DNA from: an uncultured Christensenellaceae bacterium
GTDB lineage: Bacteria; Bacillota; Clostridia; Christensenellales; Borkfalkiaceae
Length of the DNA stretch: 64,000 bases
NCBI GenBank assembly: GCA_910588645.1
Contig: CAJUOY010000008.1
Location: 13,262 to 77,261, forward strand
Reading direction: 5' to 3'
Shown here: positions 33,997-42,313 of the stretch, one piece after another
How positions within the stretch are numbered: the stretch's first letter is position 1
How the letters are laid out: every line of letters begins with the position of its first letter
The notes under the pieces: model-generated
Databases searched by the model: none
What the model was told of the DNA's origin: nothing
The model's input: the letters and a program-made list of their open reading frames with translations, nothing else
Made by a program: the position numbers and the translations under genes

Positions 33997-35253
33997 ATGT
34001 TGGACGCAGACAGACTTGAAATTTTAACAGAAAGCGCTAAATACGACGTGTCCTGCTCCTCCTCGGGTTCCAATCGGGTAAACGGAAACCGAGGACTGGG
34101 TAACGCTTCCGTCGGGGGAATATGCCACTCCTTTACCCCCGACGGAAGATGTATTTCCCTGCTCAAAATTTTGATGAGCAACGAATGCATATACGACTGC
34201 GAATACTGCCCCAACCGCAAGAGCGCGGACGTAAGGCGGGCAAGGATTTCTCCCGACGAGATATGCGAGCTTGTAATCAATTTTTACAGACGCAATTATA
34301 TAGAAGGACTGTTCCTTTCCTCCGCGGTATTCGAAACACCGAACAGGACTATGGAACTGTTGTGTGAAACGGTTACCAAACTTAGAAAAGTATATAATTT
34401 TAACGGCTACATTCATCTTAAAGGAATACCTCACGCCGACGAAGAACTAACCTTCAAGGCGGCGAGACTTGCGGACAGAATGAGCTATAACATAGAACTA
34501 CCCAGCGAACAATCGCTTAAATTGCTTGCGCCGCAAAAGACAAAGCAAAGTCTGCTATTGCCTATGAAAAGTTTGCGCGACGCAATGATATATGACAGAG
34601 AAAACAAAATAAAAATTAACAGAGTCCTCCCTGCGGGACAGACTACACAAATGATAATAGGCGCATCGCCTGAAAGCGACGGACAAATTTTAAAACTTAC
34701 CGAAGCTCTTTACAGAAATATGGGACTGAAAAGAGTTTACTATTCCTCCTATATTCCGGTCGTAAAGAGCAACAAACTTCCCGATACCGCAACAGGTCTT
34801 CTCAGAGAACACAGACTATATCAGGCCGACTGGCTTATACGATATTACGGGTTCGATGTAGACGAAATAGTCGGCGAAGATGAAAATCTTTCCAGCGAGT
34901 ATGATCCTAAATGTGCCTGGGCATTAAGAAATATGCAGCTTTTTCCCGTAGAGGTAAACACTGCCCCGCTCTCGACGCTGTTGCGCGTGCCCGGAATAGG
35001 CGCCAAAAGCGCATATAAAATAATCGAAACAAGAAAATTTTGCAAAATAGACTTTGATAATCTCGCAAAAATGCGCATAGTATTAAAGAGAGCAAAACAC
35101 TTTATAACCTGCAACGGAAAATTTTACGGTTCGGAAAGTCTTTCGCAGGTAAAAACTTCCCTGCTTTTGGCAGGCCGAAGCGAGGTTACGGAACAGCTGA
35201 ATATGTTTTCCGAAACCTCCACTGCCCTATCTGCTCTCACAGGTGAGATCTGA
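33997..35253 (+). CDS. Putative DNA modification/repair radical SAM protein (TIGR03916 type)
   Basis: About 418 aa. The SAM cluster motif is C-x3-C-x2-C (CIYDCEYC near residue 62), followed by a TIM-barrel-like region. The C-terminus carries a helix-hairpin-helix DNA-binding motif, LLRVPGIGAKSAYKI near residue 330. The start at 33997 has TAAGGGA at good spacing and lies after the promoter. The family is defined by its link to a TIGR03915 partner and uracil-DNA glycosylase-like proteins; the partner follows 3 nt downstream here. Substrate unknown. Confidence 0.88.
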   Translation: MLDADRLEILTESAKYDVSCSSSGSNRVNGNRGLGNASVGGICHSFTPDGRCISLLKILMSNECIYDCEYCPNRKSADVRRARISPDEICELVINFYRRNYIEGLFLSSAVFETPNRTMELLCETVTKLRKVYNFNGYIHLKGIPHADEELTFKAARLADRMSYNIELPSEQSLKLLAPQKTKQSLLLPMKSLRDAMIYDRENKIKINRVLPAGQTTQMIIGASPESDGQILKLTEALYRNMGLKRVYYSSYIPVVKSNKLPDTATGLLREHRLYQADWLIRYYGFDVDEIVGEDENLSSEYDPKCAWALRNMQLFPVEVNTAPLSTLLRVPGIGAKSAYKIIETRKFCKIDFDNLAKMRIVLKRAKHFITCNGKFYGSESLSQVKTSLLLAGRSEVTEQLNMFSETSTALSALTGEI

Positions 35254-35256
35254 TAA

Positions 35257-35985
35257 ATGAAAATTTTTGTATGCGACGGCTCCTTCGACGGTTTTTTTAC
35301 CGCAGTATTTGACGCTTATTCCGATAAAAACTGCATAATAACGTCCGATAACGAAGTACAACTTACGCTTGACAGCGTGCTTGTGCAGGTAGAAACAAAT
35401 CGGGAAAAGAGCAACAGAGTTAAAAAAGGAATAGAAAAATACGACAAAGAAAGCGTATATGATACGGAGCTTGTGCTGAGAAGCTGTTCTTCACTGAAAG
35501 AACAAATCGCATTTGAGTATATCAAAAGACTTCTTGCTACGAAGTCTCCCATTAAAAACGCTTACAATCTGCCTGAAGTAATAGATTTTAACGACCTTAC
35601 CTATAAAGTCAAAGGCGAAACACACAGGTTAAAGGGCTTTCTTAGATTTATGGAAAGCGCAAGCGGAGTATTGTACGCGCCTTACACCCCGGACAACGAT
35701 ATTACAGACCTGCTTATGCCGCATTTTGCCGAGCGGCTGAAATCCGAAAGATTTGTAATTCACGATCTCAAACGTAAAATTGCAGGACTTTACGACGGTC
35801 ACGAATGGATAATGTCGTATGCTGGCGAGGCCGAAGTTTACCTTTCTGAATACGAAAAAGCTTTTGAAACGCTGTGGAAAAAGTATTATATTGCCGTAAA
35901 TATAGCCGAACGTCCGCATGAAAAACAGATGAGAGGCTATATGCCCGTACGATATTGGAAACACCTTCCGGAAAAAAAACCTTAA
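35257..35985 (+). CDS. TIGR03915-family probable DNA metabolism protein
   Basis: 242 aa, starting MKIFVCDGSFDGFFTAVF, typical of the TIGR03915 partner of the TIGR03916 radical SAM protein. In some bacteria this domain is fused to a uracil-DNA glycosylase-like domain; none is fused here (length ends after the EKQMRGYMPVRYWK segment). AGGTGAG lies upstream and the gap to the radical SAM gene is 3 nt, so the two are one operon. Function unproven; DNA repair or modification is inferred from association. Confidence 0.85.
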   Translation: MKIFVCDGSFDGFFTAVFDAYSDKNCIITSDNEVQLTLDSVLVQVETNREKSNRVKKGIEKYDKESVYDTELVLRSCSSLKEQIAFEYIKRLLATKSPIKNAYNLPEVIDFNDLTYKVKGETHRLKGFLRFMESASGVLYAPYTPDNDITDLLMPHFAERLKSERFVIHDLKRKIAGLYDGHEWIMSYAGEAEVYLSEYEKAFETLWKKYYIAVNIAERPHEKQMRGYMPVRYWKHLPEKKP

Positions 35986-36018
35986 AAGCCGCGCGGCAAT
36001 ATTCCGCGCGGCTTTTTA
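35984..36018. terminator. Bidirectional intrinsic terminator
   Basis: Stem AAAAGCCGCGCGG / CCGCGCGGCTTTTT with a 7-nt loop, between converging radical SAM operon and mrp. Very GC-rich stem with T-runs both ways. Confidence 0.9.
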
Positions 36019-36026
36019 ACTTTAAT

Positions 36027-36854
36027 TTATTTGAGTTTCTTATAAACTTTATTTAAAAATTCCGTAAGATAATTGTTTTTAAGCTGCTCGATTTTACCAC
36101 CGTCCGCAGCAATAGTAAGATTTCTGTCCAACGGCAGCTTTGCAACGGCAGGTATACCGTTTTCAAGAGCAAGCGCGTCCACGGCGCTATCGCCGAAAAC
36201 AGAGATCTTTCTGCCGCAATCGGGGCATTCGAGATAGCTCATATTTTCCACTATACCCAAAATAGGCACTTTCATCATATTGGCCATATTTATAGCCTTC
36301 TGCACTATCATACCGACGAGATCCTGCGGAGTGGTAACGACGATAACTCCGTCAATAGGAATACTTTGAAATACCGTAAGGGGCACGTCGCCGGTGCCGG
36401 GCGGCATATCTATAAACATAATATCAACGTCGGACCAAATAACGTCCGTCCAGAATTGAAGCACCGTGCCGGAAATAAGCGAACCGCGCCATATTACGGG
36501 CTCCGCCTCGTTTTCAAGCAGGACGTTCATAGACATAATCTGTATACCGCTGTCAGTAACAACGGGAAGAATTCCCTCCTCCGATCCCGCCGCGCGCTCA
36601 GTTGCGCCGAACATGCGGGGAATAGACGGTCCCGTCACGTCGGCATCCATTACAGCCGTAGACTTACCGCCATTTTGAGCTGCCGCCGCAAGAAGCGCAC
36701 AGGTCATAGATTTACCTACCCCGCCCTTTCCGCTTACAACGGCGATAACTTTTTTAACCGAACTCATCTTATGAGATTCTTTTATTAAACTTTTCTTTTC
36801 CCGTGAAGAACAATTCTCTTTACAGGACGAACAATCGTGCGAACAACCCGCCAT
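36027..36854 (-). CDS. Mrp/NBP35-family Fe-S carrier ATPase
   Basis: 275 aa. Deviant Walker A VVSGKGGVGKSM near residue 42; the Mrp-type switch MPPGTGDVPLT near residue 148; C-terminal CxxC in LECPDCGRK. The N-terminus has a Cys-rich stretch (GCSHDCSSCKENCSS), as in clostridial NBP35-like forms. Likely assembles or transfers 4Fe-4S clusters. Preceded by TTGACA-17-TAAAAT and AAAGGCGG. Confidence 0.92.
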   Translation of the reverse strand: MAGCSHDCSSCKENCSSREKKSLIKESHKMSSVKKVIAVVSGKGGVGKSMTCALLAAAAQNGGKSTAVMDADVTGPSIPRMFGATERAAGSEEGILPVVTDSGIQIMSMNVLLENEAEPVIWRGSLISGTVLQFWTDVIWSDVDIMFIDMPPGTGDVPLTVFQSIPIDGVIVVTTPQDLVGMIVQKAINMANMMKVPILGIVENMSYLECPDCGRKISVFGDSAVDALALENGIPAVAKLPLDRNLTIAADGGKIEQLKNNYLTEFLNKVYKKLK

Positions 36855-36882
36855 AATTAACCGCCTTTATAAATATGTAACC

Positions 36883-36911
36883 ATTTTAGATTATGGACAA
36901 AAAAATGTCAA
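36883..36911 (-). promoter_or_regulatory. Sigma-A promoter of the Mrp ATPase gene
   Basis: Minus-strand TTGACA (36906-36911), 17-nt spacer, TAAAAT (36883-36888). It is divergent from the SRP RNA promoter 26 bp away. Confidence 0.85.
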
Positions 36912-36936
36912 GCTAATAAAAGCACGGCAAAAAGAC

Positions 36937-36965
36937 TTGCCAATTTTAAATAAATCTGTTATAAT
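36937..36965 (+). promoter_or_regulatory. Sigma-A promoter of SRP RNA
   Basis: TTGCCA (36937-36942), 17-nt spacer, TATAAT (36960-36965). It predicts a start at 36971-36972, agreeing with the 5' end inferred from RNA pairing. Confidence 0.88.
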
Positions 36966-36970
36966 TACCA

Positions 36971-37240
36971 AGCTGTGCTAAGTGGGGAGTTTGCGGTGCC
37001 CTGAACCTGCAATCCGCAATAGCAGGACCGAACGTCTTTCCCGACGGATCAAGTGGAAGGCTGCGCTTTATAAGGGGTGTTGATACCAAGGTCTTATGCA
37101 ACCGATCACTGCGAACCGTGTCAGGACAGGGATGTAGCAGCACTAAACAGCCCGATCGGTGTGCCATAAGGTAGCTTTGGAGTAGCTACCTGTAAAGTTT
37201 ACGCTTCGGCTTGTTCCGGCAAAAAAGACTGCACAGTATT
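36971..37240 (+). ncRNA. Large-type signal recognition particle RNA (scRNA, with Alu domain)
   Basis: Close in layout to the Bacillus ~270-nt scRNA. The 5' Alu domain has GTGCTAAGTGGGGAGT, GGTGCCCTGAACCTGC, and AATCCGCAATAGCAGG. The S-domain tip is present as GTGTCAGGACAGGGATGTAGCAGC, recognisable although it differs from the usual GTCAGG-TCCGGAAGGAAGCAGC; the closing AGCAGCACTAA segment is conserved. The 5' end (CTGTGC) pairs with GCACAG at 37231-37236. It directs targeting of secreted and membrane proteins with Ffh. It lies between mrp and the ABC-2 genes; both ORFs around it are shadows. Confidence 0.93.
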
Positions 37241-37250
37241 TTTTAAAAAT

Positions 37251-37282
37251 AAAAGACTGCCTACTATCAGGCAGTCTTTTTA
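37251..37282. terminator. Bidirectional terminator after SRP RNA
   Basis: 12-bp stem AAAAGACTGCCT / AGGCAGTCTTTT with a 6-nt loop, followed by T-runs. It ends SRP RNA (plus) and the ABC-2 permease gene (minus, stop at 37285). Confidence 0.85.
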
Positions 37283-37284
37283 AC

Positions 37285-38418
37285 TTATTTTTTAAACATA
37301 ATTCTTTCGCTTTTGAACATAAACGTCAAAAGTACTACAAGTCCCAACGATACTACTATATTTGAGATTATCGAAAGAGCAACGCCTAATCCCGAAGCGG
37401 AGAAAGACATAATCGAAGCCATAGCCAGCCCGCTGCCGAGTAAAGGAATGAGATAAAGCCCTATCGACGGCGAGGCAGTGAAAAACATCGAGGCCATTCC
37501 CATAAGAATAATTAAGATCATAAGCGGAGCTATCAAAGTTCCCGCCTCTTTCACGCTCTTTGCAAAGGCCGACATAACCGAAAATGCAGAAATTATCAAC
37601 AAAACTACGGAAATGATTATACCAAACACCATAAAGTAATCCCCAACGGAATACATTGCCGCCGTATCCACCCCGACAAAGCCGGACGTCAATTTCGGCA
37701 ACGATAATATTACTCCGATAAAACTCGAAATACCGCTTAACAAGGCAAAACAGGAAAGACTCAAAATTTTACCGATCGCAAGCTCCACTCTTCTTATAGG
37801 CGTTATCAGCATTGTAGCCATAGTCCCTCTCTCCTTTTCGCCCGCTATGGATTCGGGAGCAACGGAGATACAGGCGGAAGCCAAAAGCGAGAACATCAGC
37901 ATTGGCACCAACATAGAAGTTATGCTTGCGGTGAGATCGCGTTCGCTTGCAAGATCGAACTTTTGCGCCGAAGAATTAATCGTAAATGCAGGTCTGTTCG
38001 TTTTAGACAGAAGCATATTCACTATTTGAAATCCTGCGGCGGAGCCCGTAACGGAGGAGTTATAATATACCCTTACTTCGGGAGGGTTTTCGGTATCGAA
38101 AGCCTCATTGAAGTTTTCGGGAAAAATTACGGCGACATCGAGTTTGCCTTCGGCAACCGCCTGCTTTGCGCTCTCCTCCGTAAAATCATCCTTTGGTTCG
38201 AGATGCAGAGACAAAAATTCGGAATAACCGGACGGCGCCGACAGATAAGCGCTCGGTTTATAGTTCTCATCTACTCCTACAATGTCCGAAATTGCCGAGC
38301 CTATCAAAGTATATACAACAAAAATGAGTACACCGGGCAAAAGCACAGTAATGACCATTCTCTTGTCCCTGAAAAAGCGAGAAAATTCCTTTTTAATAAT
38401 TGTCAAAATGTTTTTCAT
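37285..38418 (-). CDS. ABC-2 type transporter permease (NatB-like)
   Basis: 377 aa. An N-terminal transmembrane helix (residues ~20-42), a large extracytoplasmic region (~45-165), then five to six transmembrane helices. Conserved ESIAGEKERGTMATMLITPI near residue 188 is the ABC-2 coupling helix. Its start overlaps the ATPase stop (ATGA). Resembles Na+-exporting NatB and similar exporters; the substrate cannot be assigned. Confidence 0.88.
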   Translation of the reverse strand: MKNILTIIKKEFSRFFRDKRMVITVLLPGVLIFVVYTLIGSAISDIVGVDENYKPSAYLSAPSGYSEFLSLHLEPKDDFTEESAKQAVAEGKLDVAVIFPENFNEAFDTENPPEVRVYYNSSVTGSAAGFQIVNMLLSKTNRPAFTINSSAQKFDLASERDLTASITSMLVPMLMFSLLASACISVAPESIAGEKERGTMATMLITPIRRVELAIGKILSLSCFALLSGISSFIGVILSLPKLTSGFVGVDTAAMYSVGDYFMVFGIIISVVLLIISAFSVMSAFAKSVKEAGTLIAPLMILIILMGMASMFFTASPSIGLYLIPLLGSGLAMASIMSFSASGLGVALSIISNIVVSLGLVVLLTFMFKSERIMFKK

Positions 38419-39188
38419 AAGGTTTCGCCCGTAACTTTATAATATAAGTCAAAGAATGCCGTTTCAAGATTGCATTCCTTAGTAATGTTTTGCAGAGTAT
38501 CCAAAGCGACAAGCCTGCCGTCTATAATAATGCCCACTCTGTCACACAATTTTTCAACCAAGCTGAAAATGTGAGTTGAAAGAATTATCGTCTTACCTTC
38601 GCTTTTCAATTCTTCCAAAAAATCAGTTACGACTTTGGCAGTGAGAACGTCAAGCCCGTTTGTAGGTTCGTCGAAAATTATTAGTTCCGGATCGTGAACA
38701 ATTGAAATTACCAATGAAACCTTTTGCTTCATACCCGTAGACAGGTTGGCGAATTTGACCTCCGCAAAGCGGTCTATTCCAAACTTTTCAAAGAGTTTTT
38801 TCTTACGTTCTTCCGCAACGGACTTTTCAACACCGTAAAGTTCGCTGAAAAAACCGTAGAGATAATTAGGCGTAAAAAAATCTTCCAATTTAAGTTCGGA
38901 AGTGAGAAACCCTATCTTCCTGCGCACGGCATTTTCTTCCGAAACAACGCTCTTACCATCGACGAAAGCGTCGCCTGAATCTGGTTTTATAAGCGTGGCC
39001 AACATACGCAACGTAGTCGTTTTACCCGCACCGTTCGGCCCTAAAAGTCCAAAAATTTCACCTTTATTAACTGTAAACGACAAATCGTTTACAGCTACTT
39101 TTATAGCCAAACCGGTCTTTTCAGTTTTTTGCTGTTTGCGCGAAAGTTTAAAGCTTTTAGTTAAACTTTCAACTTTTAAAATTTCCAT
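38415..39188 (-). CDS. ABC-2 type transporter ATP-binding protein (NatA-like)
   Basis: 257 aa. Walker A GPNGAGKTT near residue 48, signature NLSTGMKQKVSLVISI, Walker B LIIFDEPTNGLDV and the switch His in ILSTHIFSLVE. The ATG at 39188 has AAGGTG upstream; a GTG lies 9 nt before it. Partner of the NatB-like permease, probably an exporter of ions, drugs or lipids. Confidence 0.9.
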   Translation of the reverse strand: MEILKVESLTKSFKLSRKQQKTEKTGLAIKVAVNDLSFTVNKGEIFGLLGPNGAGKTTTLRMLATLIKPDSGDAFVDGKSVVSEENAVRRKIGFLTSELKLEDFFTPNYLYGFFSELYGVEKSVAEERKKKLFEKFGIDRFAEVKFANLSTGMKQKVSLVISIVHDPELIIFDEPTNGLDVLTAKVVTDFLEELKSEGKTIILSTHIFSLVEKLCDRVGIIIDGRLVALDTLQNITKECNLETAFFDLYYKVTGETL

Positions 39189-39202
39189 AATATGCACCTT
39201 AT

Positions 39203-39239
39203 AAAAAAGAACGGCGAAATTTTATTCGCCGTTCTTTTT
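39203..39239. terminator. Intrinsic terminator of uppP
   Basis: Stem AAAAAAGAACGGCGAA / TTCGCCGTTCTTTTT, 6-nt loop, directly downstream of the uppP stop on minus. It lies upstream of the NatA-like gene, for which I see no clear promoter, so partial readthrough may feed the exporter genes. Confidence 0.85.
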
Positions 39240-40062
39240 ACACGTTAAAATAAGTAAAATGTAAAACTATGCAAGTAACGGACATCAGTACAAGATAGAG
39301 GCTGAACCACTTATAATTAGCCTTCTTAATTACTTTCAACATTACTTTTATAGCAAAAATACCAGCAACGGCCGAAACAATAAAACCTAACGCAATACTC
39401 CACCCAAGCGTTGCCCCGCCGGTAGCGAAGCTATCCTGTATTTCTCCGCAATAGAGCCTGAGAACAAGTTCTACAAGAAAACTGCCTAAAATTACAGGAA
39501 TACTCATCATAAACGAGAATGAAGCAACTTCATCCCTGTTGCACCCTGCAATCGTACCCGCGCAAATTGTTGAGCCGCTGCGAGAAATTCCGGGAAGAAC
39601 AGCCAAAGCCTGAGCAAATCCCATAGGAAGCGTAGTTTTTAAACATAAAGGCAAAATATTTTCACGTTTTCTCGCTATTCTTTCGGTTACGAAAAGCACG
39701 GTTGCGGTTACAAGAAAGAACGCCGCAAGCACAAGTCCCATCGCCGAAGGCGCAAGCAAAATTTCGTCAAGATCAACCGCTTTTATAACTATACCCGTTA
39801 TTCCCGCAGGAATGGTTGCAAGAACCAATAATCCAAGCGTTTTAAAGGGTTTTTTAAACAGGTTGAGAATATCCCGCCAAAACACAATCGCCACGGCAAC
39901 AAGCGTGCCGAGGTGAAGTATGATCATAAAAAACAATGCAATATCGTCGCCGCTTATACCGAACACGCCTTGAAAAAAAGCTATGTGACCGGAGGACGAT
40001 ACCGGTAAAAATTCTGTCAAGCCCTGAACGAGCCCGAGTATTACCGCCTGCCAAATTTCCAT
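39238..40062 (-). CDS. uppP: Undecaprenyl-diphosphate phosphatase UppP (BacA)
   Basis: 274 aa, about eight transmembrane helices. Conserved motifs are GLVQGLTEFLPVSSSGH near the N-terminus and PGISRSGST near residue 160. It recycles the C55 carrier lipid for peptidoglycan and gives bacitracin resistance when overproduced. It follows the large lipoprotein by 9 nt, hence likely one operon, and ends in a strong terminator. Confidence 0.94.
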   Translation of the reverse strand: MEIWQAVILGLVQGLTEFLPVSSSGHIAFFQGVFGISGDDIALFFMIILHLGTLVAVAIVFWRDILNLFKKPFKTLGLLVLATIPAGITGIVIKAVDLDEILLAPSAMGLVLAAFFLVTATVLFVTERIARKRENILPLCLKTTLPMGFAQALAVLPGISRSGSTICAGTIAGCNRDEVASFSFMMSIPVILGSFLVELVLRLYCGEIQDSFATGGATLGWSIALGFIVSAVAGIFAIKVMLKVIKKANYKWFSLYLVLMSVTCIVLHFTYFNV

Positions 40063-40071
40063 AAGAAGTCC

Positions 40072-42210
40072 TTATTTATCCATATCCAGCAAATCCTGAT
40101 ACCTCGTCTGATAGGTAGTAACGGTATCGTCGGATTTGAATTCATTGATGATCTGAGTACTTCTCGTAGTAGAAATATTTGAAATATTCTTGGTCTTTAC
40201 CATTTCATAGAAAAGGTTTTCAAACGTACCCTCTTTATTTACGTTATCTTCCCAGTTCGGCGTATACTGCGCGCCGCCCTCGGGGCTGAAAGTATAAGTT
40301 ACGTATATGAGGTGCCAACCGTAATCGCCTGCGCAAACAACCCAGTTACCCGCGCCCTTGTTTATGGCCTTGTGAGCCGCATACTCAAATTCTTTTATAT
40401 AGCTCGTATCGCCAGCGTCAACCGAATATCCAATGTACTGCGACAAAACCGAAGTATCGGTTGTATATGCATACTGCAACTCGTTTACAGCCGCAAGAGC
40501 CTTGTAATTCTTATTGTCCGCTCCCCTATACAGTAAATTAGATCTGTTATAAGCCGCGTCGCTGTTTGTCAGGCTTATTTTGCCCTCAGCATAAACGAAG
40601 TTTTCGTAGTTAATTTTCTTATCACCGTCCTCGTCTTTGTAAAGAGATTCTGAGTCGAGGTTATAATAATTCTGTTTTACGGTATAGCTGTCGTTATTAC
40701 CCGTTACGTAGTTAACGTAATCGACGAACTCGTCCAACATACTGTTAACCGTGAGCTTTTCGGGAATAAGAACGTAGCCCTCATCCTTTTCAACTACCGA
40801 ACCGTTATATGCATATCTGCCGTCGTATTTGGAAAGAGCTTCATATCTGTCGGTATACTTTATATTATTTTCAAAGAACAGCCAACCACTGTCGCCGAAA
40901 TATTCCGCATTTTCTTCCGCTTTAAAGGCATATTCCTTTTCGCCGTTGAACCAGGCGGAACGCTGATCGGTAGCTTCTATAAGTTTAAGAATGTTGTTTC
41001 TTTCAATATAATATTCAGGTTTATATCCGCCGTCTGCCTCTGAGTCTTTATACATACTCTGCAACTCGGTCAATTTAGCGCTCTGAGTTGCGCTGAAAGG
41101 CAACAAAATATTATATACGAAACCGAAAGCGCCGTCTTCGCGCGTATCGGGCGCATAAAGGACAAATTGCGAATCCGACATACCGCTGAGAGCCGAACTA
41201 AGTGCGGACGAAGTGCTATACGCGTCTTCCTGATATCCGAGGAGATCCTCGTACACGGACTGAATATACGAATATCTGCTCTGTCCTGCGGTAATAAGTT
41301 TTTCTTCCTGCTCTTCTTCGAAGAGATCGTAATACTTATTCAAAATCTGCTGCTCAAGCTGGGTGAGATATTCTTCTTTTATATAGTTTAGAGACATTAC
41401 ATCGCGGAGATTTTCCGTACTCTTGTCAACGAGATTGTATCCGAGAGATACGAGCGAGCTTATAAAATCGTTGTAAGCCTGCATTCTTTTCGCTCTGGTA
41501 GTGCCCTCAACGGGATTTTCCTGGTAAACGCCACTGTCGGAAAGAAGATAATTCTCATATCCGGTATATACTTTATAATCTATTGAACCGTCTTCCTTCT
41601 TGGGATAGTAATCTTCCAGTTCGGTATCCACGCCCGTGGGAGTATCGCGCTTATCGGTGCCGGCTGTTGAGTTGTTCTCACTATTGTTTTTCTTTTCCTG
41701 AGAATCGATGGCGTTATTTATTGCGCGCATAAGAGAATATTCCGCAAGCTTAACTTCGTCGGAATCTTCTCCGAGCAAATACTCGTATTTCTCTTGCAAA
41801 GTAGCCTTGCCTTCATATTCGGAAATAATCGCAGCAGCTGTCTTATTCTCCTTTTCCGCTTTGTCCTTCAAAAGATAAAGCGTGGCATACTGAACAAGAA
41901 CGGCGTTATCGACAAGATCACTCATAAGTCTTGTAAAAGTCTGCTCGTAATTCCAACCGTAATTATTGATATAATTGGAGCCCGCATTAATAAAATACGT
42001 GACGAGTTCCCTCTTTATAACTTCCGAAGTTCCAACCGCGGAAGAATAATCTTTGAGTTCCTTATCCAGGTTTTCGGAAATATTTACTTCCGCCAAAACC
42101 TGAGACATATCGGCATTAGGATTAGAGGAAACCTGCGAACAACCGCCGAGAACGGACGTCGCAATAATCGAAGTTGCCAAAATGCCGCCAATTATGTTTT
42201 TCTTTTTCAT
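40072..42210 (-). CDS. Large peptidylprolyl isomerase-like lipoprotein (SurA/PrsA-like)
   Basis: 712 aa. Signal peptide with lipobox SVLGGC (Cys at residue 24). The body is helical and acidic with many Tyr and Ser. An N-terminal SurA-like chaperone region (residues ~40-170) is suggested; near residue 610-640 AHKAINKGAGNWVVCAGDYG followed by WHLIYVTYTF resembles the end of a rotamase (parvulin) domain. Roughly twice the usual PrsA size, with a Ser/Asn/Lys-rich linker near 172-192. Probably an extracytoplasmic folding factor; assignment is moderate. Co-transcribed with uppP. Confidence 0.6.
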   Translation of the reverse strand: MKKKNIIGGILATSIIATSVLGGCSQVSSNPNADMSQVLAEVNISENLDKELKDYSSAVGTSEVIKRELVTYFINAGSNYINNYGWNYEQTFTRLMSDLVDNAVLVQYATLYLLKDKAEKENKTAAAIISEYEGKATLQEKYEYLLGEDSDEVKLAEYSLMRAINNAIDSQEKKNNSENNSTAGTDKRDTPTGVDTELEDYYPKKEDGSIDYKVYTGYENYLLSDSGVYQENPVEGTTRAKRMQAYNDFISSLVSLGYNLVDKSTENLRDVMSLNYIKEEYLTQLEQQILNKYYDLFEEEQEEKLITAGQSRYSYIQSVYEDLLGYQEDAYSTSSALSSALSGMSDSQFVLYAPDTREDGAFGFVYNILLPFSATQSAKLTELQSMYKDSEADGGYKPEYYIERNNILKLIEATDQRSAWFNGEKEYAFKAEENAEYFGDSGWLFFENNIKYTDRYEALSKYDGRYAYNGSVVEKDEGYVLIPEKLTVNSMLDEFVDYVNYVTGNNDSYTVKQNYYNLDSESLYKDEDGDKKINYENFVYAEGKISLTNSDAAYNRSNLLYRGADNKNYKALAAVNELQYAYTTDTSVLSQYIGYSVDAGDTSYIKEFEYAAHKAINKGAGNWVVCAGDYGWHLIYVTYTFSPEGGAQYTPNWEDNVNKEGTFENLFYEMVKTKNISNISTTRSTQIINEFKSDDTVTTYQTRYQDLLDMDK

Positions 42211-42268
42211 TTAATATCGCTCCGAAAAATTATGCAAAAATGCAGAGTACTGTAAAATACCAGTTAAC

Positions 42269-42297
42269 ATTATAATATATTTTTAACGGTATAGCAA
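42269..42297 (-). promoter_or_regulatory. Sigma-A promoter of the lipoprotein-uppP unit
   Basis: Minus-strand TTGCTA (42292-42297), 17-nt spacer, TATAAT (42269-42274). Predicted start near 42262, about 52 nt before the ATG, which has CGGAGCG upstream. Confidence 0.8.
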
Positions 42298-42313
42298 ATC
42301 TTTTTTGTGAAAT

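Noticed and set aside
36946..37167. 73-codon minus ORF at the SRP locus
   Set aside because: It overlaps SRP RNA, which explains its conservation and structure; no ribosome site.
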